A program made the translations under genes and the position numbers. A stretch of DNA of 32,611 nucleotides, taken from contig CAJAEK010000123.1 in assembly GCA_903938735.1 (NCBI GenBank), positions 1 to 32,611 on the forward strand. The letters run 5' to 3'. This DNA comes from an uncultured Actinomycetes bacterium. Its GTDB lineage: Bacteria > Actinomycetota > Actinomycetes > Nanopelagicales > Nanopelagicaceae. The notes beneath the pieces are model-generated. The model did not search any database. It had not been told where the DNA came from and saw only the letters and a program-made list of their open reading frames with translations. This document shows positions 27,421-32,611 of the stretch, in pieces. Positions within the stretch are counted from its first letter, which is position 1; every line of letters starts with the position of its first letter.

Positions 27421-28920
27421 ATGGCAAAAACACCTAAAGCCGTTCTCCCGAAACCTGGCGAGAACCCTGGTCGCATCGTCGACATCGACGTCTCACAAGA
27501 GATGTCCGAATCATTCTTGGAATATGCGTATTCGGTTATTTATTCTCGCGCGTTGCCCGATGCTCGCGATGGCTTGAAGCCCGTACAGCGTCGCATCCTT
27601 CATCAGATGTCCGATATGGGCTTGCGCCCCGATCGCGGTCACGTGAAGTGCGCTCGTGTTGTTGGCGAAGTTATGGGTAAGTTGCACCCGCACGGCGATG
27701 GCGCGATTTATGACGCCATGGTTCGTATGGCGCAACCATTCTCTATGCGCTTGCCGCTAATTGATGGTCACGGAAACTTTGGTTCGCTTGATGCCGGGCC
27801 GGCCGCGATGCGTTACACCGAATCGCGTCTCGCTACGCCAGCAATGGCGATGGTGGATGAGTCCGATGAGAACACCGTGGATTTCGGCGGAAACTATGAC
27901 GGTCAGCTTTTGGAGCCGCTCGTCTTGCCTGCAGCATTCCCCAACCTGCTTGTTAATGGCGCGACCGGTATTGCGGTGGGTATGGCGACCAATATGGCGC
28001 CCCACAACTTGGGCGAAGTCATCGCCGCTACTAAGCATTTGATCGAAAATCCCAAGGCGACTTTGAAGCAGTTGATGAAGTTCGTCCCTGGCCCGGATTT
28101 CCCTACCGGTGGCGAATTAGTCGCAACCGACGGTATCGCCGAGGCATATGCATCGGGTCGCGGTTCATTCAAGGTTCGCGCAACTGCGGTTATCGAGAAG
28201 GTCACCGCTCGCAAGATGGGCATCGTGATTACCGAGTTCCCATACAACATCGGCCCCGAGAAGGTTGTCGAAAAGATCGCTGACCTCGTCAAGGCGAAGA
28301 AGATTCAGGGCATCTCAGACATCATCGACCTCTCCGACGGTCAACAGGGCACCAAGGTTGTTGTGGAAATTAAGAATGGCTACGAGCCAGAAGATATTCT
28401 CGCCAACCTTTATAAGTTAACCCCGATGGAGGATCAATTCTCTATCAACGCGGTTGCGCTGGTTAATGGCAAGCCGTTGACGCTCGGTCTCAAGGAATTG
28501 CTCCAAGTCTTCATCGACCACCGGATTGAAGTCGTTCGCCGTCGCTCTGAGTTCCGCTTGGGCAAAGCTCAGGCCCGCCTTAACTTGGTGGATGGTTTGC
28601 TTAAGGCGATTATCGATATCGATAAGGTCATCAAGATTATCCGCGCGAGCGAAGACGCTGCTGCAGCAAAGGATGCGCTGATTAAGGGCTTCAAGCTGAG
28701 CGATGAACAAGCCACCTACATCTTGGATATGCCGCTTCGTCGATTGACCAAGATGAGCAAGTTGGAGCTTGAGAGCGAACAAGCTGAACTCAAGAAGACG
28801 ATTGCAGCGCTCAAGAAGTTGCTCTCCTCCGACGAGACCATCAAGGCTCAGGTCGCAGAAGAGTTGACCGAAGTCGGCAAGAATTTCGCGACTCCTCGTC
28901 GCACTCGCCTCTCGGCATAA
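27421..28920 (+). CDS. parC: Type IIA topoisomerase A subunit (ParC-like), no C-terminal pinwheel domain
   Basis: [50 protein letters not shown], catalytic Tyr in [33 protein letters not shown]; 499 aa, ends after the coiled-coil region. Confidence 0.93.
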   Translation: MAKTPKAVLPKPGENPGRIVDIDVSQEMSESFLEYAYSVIYSRALPDARDGLKPVQRRILHQMSDMGLRPDRGHVKCARVVGEVMGKLHPHGDGAIYDAMVRMAQPFSMRLPLIDGHGNFGSLDAGPAAMRYTESRLATPAMAMVDESDENTVDFGGNYDGQLLEPLVLPAAFPNLLVNGATGIAVGMATNMAPHNLGEVIAATKHLIENPKATLKQLMKFVPGPDFPTGGELVATDGIAEAYASGRGSFKVRATAVIEKVTARKMGIVITEFPYNIGPEKVVEKIADLVKAKKIQGISDIIDLSDGQQGTKVVVEIKNGYEPEDILANLYKLTPMEDQFSINAVALVNGKPLTLGLKELLQVFIDHRIEVVRRRSEFRLGKAQARLNLVDGLLKAIIDIDKVIKIIRASEDAAAAKDALIKGFKLSDEQATYILDMPLRRLTKMSKLELESEQAELKKTIAALKKLLSSDETIKAQVAEELTEVGKNFATPRRTRLSA

Positions 28921-28927
28921 CACCCTT

Positions 28928-28933
28928 TAAACT
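28928..28933 (+). promoter_or_regulatory. -10 element TAAACT, 6 nt before frnE ATG
   Basis: TAAACT-CCAGAC-ATG. Confidence 0.45.
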
Positions 28934-28939
28934 CCAGAC

Positions 28940-29578
28940 ATGATTGTTGATGTCTGGTCTGATGTGGTCTGCCCGTGGTGCTTTATCGGCCGTCGTCGCC
29001 TACAGAAGGCGTTGCAAGCAGTCGCTGGCTCTGAGAAGGTCGTCGTGCGCCACCGCGCCTTTCAGCTGCAACCTGACGCCGCTGGCGTCATGCCCACCAA
29101 AGAATTACTCGCCAAGAAATACAACCTCAACCCCGATCAAGTTGAATCTTCACAGGCCAATGTCTGTTCCATCGCGGATGGTGAAGGACTTTGTTACGAC
29201 CTATCGAACACGATGTCGGGCAACACCGGCAACGCTCATCGCCTACTGAAATGGGCTGAAACTCAAGGCAAAGAGGCTGAGTTACTCGAGGCAATGTATT
29301 CCGGCTATTTCGAAAAGTCGCAAGGCGTCTTTAGCGACGACGAATTGCTCGGCTTCGTTGCTCAGGTTGGTCTTGATCAGACGCAGGCCAAAGAGATTCT
29401 CGACTCTAAAGAATATGCCGATGATGTTCTTCAGGATCAGCACTTGGCCCAACAACTAGGAGCAAACGGAGTGCCATTCTTTGTCTTCGATATGAAGTAC
29501 GGCATTTCTGGTGCCCAGCCCCAAGAGGTGTTTAACACCACGCTCGAGAAAGCACTAGAAGAGAGCGTTACCGCTTAA
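28940..29578 (+). CDS. DsbA-family oxidoreductase (FrnE-like)
   Basis: DVWSDVVCPWCFIGRRRLQKAL; GVPFFVFDMKYGISGAQPQEVF. Confidence 0.93.
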   Translation: MIVDVWSDVVCPWCFIGRRRLQKALQAVAGSEKVVVRHRAFQLQPDAAGVMPTKELLAKKYNLNPDQVESSQANVCSIADGEGLCYDLSNTMSGNTGNAHRLLKWAETQGKEAELLEAMYSGYFEKSQGVFSDDELLGFVAQVGLDQTQAKEILDSKEYADDVLQDQHLAQQLGANGVPFFVFDMKYGISGAQPQEVFNTTLEKALEESVTA

Positions 29579-29586
29579 AGGTGCGG

Positions 29587-29659
29587 AACTGGCGACGGGA
29601 ATCGAACCCGCCCCGGCAACTTGGTAAGAGTTGCTATGCAACCAAAACACCTCGCCAGC
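29587..29659 (-). tRNA. tRNA or tRNA-like gene, isotype uncertain (loop CTTACCA would give anticodon UAC, Val)
   Basis: Minus strand GCTGGCG...CGCCAGT acceptor (G1:U72), T-arm GCGGG-TTCGATT-CCCGT, anticodon hairpin GCAACT-CTTACCA-AGTTGC, D-arm GTGT-TTTGGTT-GCAT; 73 nt. Confidence 0.65.
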
Positions 29660-29735
29660 CCGCTTCGCGAGCATCGTCTCTTTATTCGCTCTTCAGTCGC
29701 GGCAAAGGCCTTGGTGTGGATTTGCAACCGCTGTG

Positions 29736-29767
29736 GAAAAGAAAAGAACCTCGATTTCTCGAGGTTC
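29736..29767 (-). terminator. Rho-independent terminator downstream of parE
   Basis: Perfect 9-bp stem GAACCTCGA/TCGAGGTTC with 4-nt loop; on the minus strand it is followed by TTTTCTTTTCC. Confidence 0.8.
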
Positions 29768-29890
29768 CAATGTCGCCAGCTCCAGGGCTGAGAATTTTGT
29801 CAATTGGCTTACCAAGCCGATTCGCAACCGCTTTCTTACCAAAGTAAGACAAGACGAGTATTACACAAAATCGAATTACTCGGAGTAAAA

Positions 29891-31963
29891 CTAAGCGTCG
29901 ATGCGCTCGCGATCGATTTCAGCGTTTGAGATGAACTCCTTGCGCGGAGCCACCTCGTTGCCCATCAAAAGCTCGAAGACTGCCTCCGCGGCTACCGCGT
30001 CCTTCATAGTCACGCGACGTAGCGTGCGCTTCTCGGGATCCATGGTGGTTTCGCGGAGCTGATCAGCATCCATTTCGCCCAAGCCTTTGTAGCGCTGGAT
30101 TGGTTCCTTCCAACGCTTTCCGGCCTTTGTTAAATCTGCAGTGACCTTACGCATCTCGTCATCTGAATACGTGTAGTGGACTTCCCCGCGCTTTCCACCA
30201 ATCACATCGATGCGATGTAGTGGAGGAATTGCAGCAAAGACTCGGCCATCTTCGATAAGTGGGCGCATATAGCGATAAAGCAAAGTGAGTAGCAAGCAGC
30301 GGATGTGAGCGCCGTCGACGTCAGCATCAGACATCAAGATGACGCGGCCATAGCGAGCATCATCCAATGTGAACGAGCGACCAGAGCCAGCTCCGATAAC
30401 CTGAATAATCGATGCGCATTCGTTGTTCTCGAGCATCTGCGAGAGCGAAGCCTTCTGAACGTTCAGAATCTTTCCGCGAATAGGCAAGATTGCCTGAAAT
30501 TCAGAGTTACGTGCGGCCTTCGTGGTGCCCAGCGCCGAGTCGCCCTCAACAATGAAGAGCTCGGTGCGCGCGGTGTCATCCGAGCGGCAATCCGAAAGCT
30601 TTGTAGGGAGCGATGAATTCTCAAGTGCGTTCTTGCGGCGCTGCAGATCTTTGTGCGCGCGAGCGGAAATACGTGTGCGCGAAGCTTGTGCAACCTTCTC
30701 CATCACGGCCTTGCCGGTTGCCTTTTCGATGCGCTTGGTGGTCGAGAAGAAGGCCTTCATCTGATCGGCAACAACCGCGGTCACAATCTTTGTGGCGGCA
30801 GCGGTTCCCAACACTTCTTTAGTCTGACCTTCGAACTGTGGCTCAGACATACGTACTGTCACAACAGCTGTGAGACCTTCGAGCACGTCATCCTTGATGA
30901 CATCAGCTTCGTTGTTCTTCAACGTCTTGGTGGCGCGCAGCGCGTCGTTAAATGCCTTGGTGATTGAACGCTCGAATCCTTGAACGTGTGTTCCGCCCTT
31001 TGGCGTAGAAATAATGTTCACGAACGAAGCCATGGTGGTGTCGTAGCCATTGCCCCATTGCATCGCGATGTCGACGCCCATTTCGCGCGCGACTTCGGTC
31101 GGCATCATGTGGCCCTTGTCGTCCAAGACAGGAACAGTCTCTGTGTATTCGCCAGTGCCAGACAAACGAATAACTTCACCGATTGGTTCATCGGGGCGAA
31201 GGAAAGTACAGAATTCTGCGATTCCACCCTTGTGGAAGAAAGTCTCGGATGTCTTCGCCTTGGTGCGGTTGTCGTTGACGACCAGCGTGAGCCCAGGGAC
31301 CAAGTATGAGGTTTGACGAGCGCGAGCGTAAATATCTTCGATCGAAAGCTCGGCTTCCTTCAGGAAGATTTGCCGATCTGCCCAGTACTTAATACGGGTA
31401 CCAGTGACCTTTGCGGCAACCTTGCCGATGATGCGCAGGCCAGAGGATTCAGTGAATGGCGCCTTTGGTCCGTCGCCATCGAAAATGCCCGCGTTACCGC
31501 GCTGGAATGACATCCAGTAAATCTTGCCGTTGCGGTCGACTTCAACATCGAGGCGAGATGAAAGTGCGTTCACAACAGAAGCACCAACACCGTGCAAACC
31601 GCCCGAGGCTGCGTATGAGCCGCCGCCGAATTTTCCACCAGCGTGCAATTTGGTCATTACAACTTCAACACCAGTCAGACCTGTCTTCGGTTCCTTATCA
31701 ACTGGGATGCCGCGGCCATCATCATGGACTTCAACCGAGCCATCAGCTTCTAGGTTGATCTCAATTTTCTTGCAATGTCCGGCGAGCGCTTCATCTACTG
31801 AGTTGTCGATAATTTCCCAGAGACAGTGCATCAAGCCGCGTGAATCGGTTGTACCGATGTACATACCCGGGCGCTTGCGAACGGCGTCGAGACCTTCGAG
31901 AACTGCTAAGTCCTTAGCGGAGTAGCCATTCTCTGTTGTTGATTCTTTATCGTCTTTCGCCAC
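29891..31963 (-). CDS. parE: Type IIA topoisomerase B subunit (ParE-like)
   Basis: RKRPGMYIGTT, IIDNSVDEALAGHC, VHDDGRGIPV, GGLHGVGASVVNALS, EGDSALGTTKAARNSEFQAILPIRGKILNV, MSDADVDGAHI; GTG start. Confidence 0.94.
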   Translation of the reverse strand: MAKDDKESTTENGYSAKDLAVLEGLDAVRKRPGMYIGTTDSRGLMHCLWEIIDNSVDEALAGHCKKIEINLEADGSVEVHDDGRGIPVDKEPKTGLTGVEVVMTKLHAGGKFGGGSYAASGGLHGVGASVVNALSSRLDVEVDRNGKIYWMSFQRGNAGIFDGDGPKAPFTESSGLRIIGKVAAKVTGTRIKYWADRQIFLKEAELSIEDIYARARQTSYLVPGLTLVVNDNRTKAKTSETFFHKGGIAEFCTFLRPDEPIGEVIRLSGTGEYTETVPVLDDKGHMMPTEVAREMGVDIAMQWGNGYDTTMASFVNIISTPKGGTHVQGFERSITKAFNDALRATKTLKNNEADVIKDDVLEGLTAVVTVRMSEPQFEGQTKEVLGTAAATKIVTAVVADQMKAFFSTTKRIEKATGKAVMEKVAQASRTRISARAHKDLQRRKNALENSSLPTKLSDCRSDDTARTELFIVEGDSALGTTKAARNSEFQAILPIRGKILNVQKASLSQMLENNECASIIQVIGAGSGRSFTLDDARYGRVILMSDADVDGAHIRCLLLTLLYRYMRPLIEDGRVFAAIPPLHRIDVIGGKRGEVHYTYSDDEMRKVTADLTKAGKRWKEPIQRYKGLGEMDADQLRETTMDPEKRTLRRVTMKDAVAAEAVFELLMGNEVAPRKEFISNAEIDRERIDA

Positions 31964-32078
31964 GGTGGGACAGGCTATCTTGCCAAGGGTGCAAATCTCG
32001 GTAATTGAGAGCTACTTGCAAAGAGAAATTCACAACGGCCTTTTTTCTCACCAAATATCGAGATATTTAGCGTTAGAT

Positions 32079-32107
32079 ATGACACGCCCGAGCGTAAAAA
32101 GTAGGAT
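32079..32107 (+). promoter_or_regulatory. Sigma-70-type promoter ATGACA-N17-TAGGAT
   Basis: Hexamers at 32079-32084 and 32102-32107, spacer 17 nt, upstream of the DUF7455 gene. Confidence 0.55.
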
Positions 32108-32118
32108 TTAACCCTGCA

Positions 32119-32149
32119 GGGAATAAACCAACCATGGTTTGATGTTCCC
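32119..32149 (+). promoter_or_regulatory. Structured 5' leader hairpin
   Basis: GGGAA-T-AAACCA-ACCA-TGGTTT-GATG-TTCCC, two-tier stem in an approximately 90-nt leader. Confidence 0.5.
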
Positions 32150-32204
32150 CTGAGTGACCGAGAGGCAACCGCTTCTACGGAGAGTAAGGCCGAAAGGGAG
32201 CGAC

Positions 32205-32426
32205 ATGACCGAGCAGTTAGTACTCGAAACCACACCGCTCAATGCTGTTGACCGTTGTGATCGCTGCGGCGCCCAGGCCTATGTCCGTGCAGTCTTGCTC
32301 AATGGCGGAGAGCTACTTTTCTGTGGCCACCACGCCAACGAATATGCCGAGGGCCTCAAGCCACTCGTTAAGCAGATTCAAGATGAGACAGACCGTCTCG
32401 TTGAATCACCAGCTTCTGCTGAATAG
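32205..32426 (+). CDS. DUF7455-like small zinc-ribbon actinobacterial protein
   Basis: LNAVDRCDRCGAQAYVRAVLLNGGELLFCGHHANEY; ATG at 32205 with AAAGGGAG RBS. Confidence 0.85.
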   Translation: MTEQLVLETTPLNAVDRCDRCGAQAYVRAVLLNGGELLFCGHHANEYAEGLKPLVKQIQDETDRLVESPASAE

Positions 32427-32449
32427 TTTCTCCAGCTAGCAACTACCTC

Positions 32450-32611
32450 TTATGCGATCCGGCGGCTCGTGCTGCCACCAAAACTCGTAATGAGCTCGTC
32501 GTGATTGCTGACGGCAATGCGCTCGGCGCATACGAAACGCTCAAGTTGATGTAAGCGATTTGTGCTGGAATCCAGTTGCATGTCACGGACGTAGCTGTCG
32601 TTGGAATGTTC
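32450..32611 (-). CDS. Possible C-terminal fragment of an unidentified protein, truncated by window end
   Basis: Minus strand open from window edge to TAA (...RFVCAERIAVSNHDELITSFGGSTSRRIA*); no family recognised. Confidence 0.3.
   Translation of the reverse strand, partial: EHSNDSYVRDMQLDSSTNRLHQLERFVCAERIAVSNHDELITSFGGSTSRRIA

Noticed and set aside
28921-28940. parC as a frameshifted pseudogene
   Set aside because: No CTD-like residues in any frame downstream; the next gene is intact and starts 20 nt later, so a genuine short protein is more likely.
29581-29888. Plus-strand ORFs of 85-88 aa over the tRNA and spacer
   Set aside because: They cross the tRNA gene and the parE terminator and show no protein-like features.
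31524-31925. 133-aa plus-strand ORF opposite parE
   Set aside because: Shadow ORF over the conserved ATPase domain of parE.
32420-32550. Plus-strand open frame ending ...RAATKTRNELVVIADGNALGAYETLKLM*
   Set aside because: No start codon found in the short open stretch after the preceding stop and no family match; conflicts with the equally weak minus-strand fragment.
1-32611. CRISPR arrays, integrases, transposases, toxin-antitoxin or defence genes
   Set aside because: Looked for spaced repeats and for characteristic motifs in the provided translations; none seen.

Overview
The window is 32.6 kb of gene-dense chromosome from an actinobacterium-like genome. Lineage is inferred from SepH, a DUF7455-like protein, a class II DAHP synthase next to a PASTA kinase, and Streptomyces-type ParC/ParE. 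Recognisable blocks are: carotenoid genes (crtE C-terminus, crtI, crtB) interrupted by an inverted cytosine-salvage pair (fungal-type cytosine deaminase plus NCS1 permease); a TPP riboswitch upstream of a PnuC/PnuT-like transporter and an overlapping P-loop kinase; a PASTA Ser/Thr kinase, endonuclease IV, EamA transporter and threonine aldolase; an O6-methylguanine methyltransferase; class II DAHP synthase coupled to a PPi-type phosphofructokinase; xylulokinase, alpha/beta hydrolase and EamA transporter; era; dprA-comM-yraN-rnhB-lepB-rplS; suhB and sepH; a phosphodiesterase-like protein; psuG-psuK; a ParC that lacks its C-terminal domain; a FrnE/DsbA-like protein; an atypical tRNA gene; parE; and a DUF7455 zinc-ribbon protein with a structured leader. 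I saw no CRISPR array, phage, transposon or defence island. The observations most worth follow-up are the riboswitch-linked kinase, the CTD-less ParC, the atypical tRNA, the recurring -10-like box 6-7 nt before start codons (putative leaderless genes), a shared GGCAAGATAGCC promoter-like motif, the fungal-type cytosine module inside the crt cluster, and the repeat-bearing tail on ribosomal protein L19.
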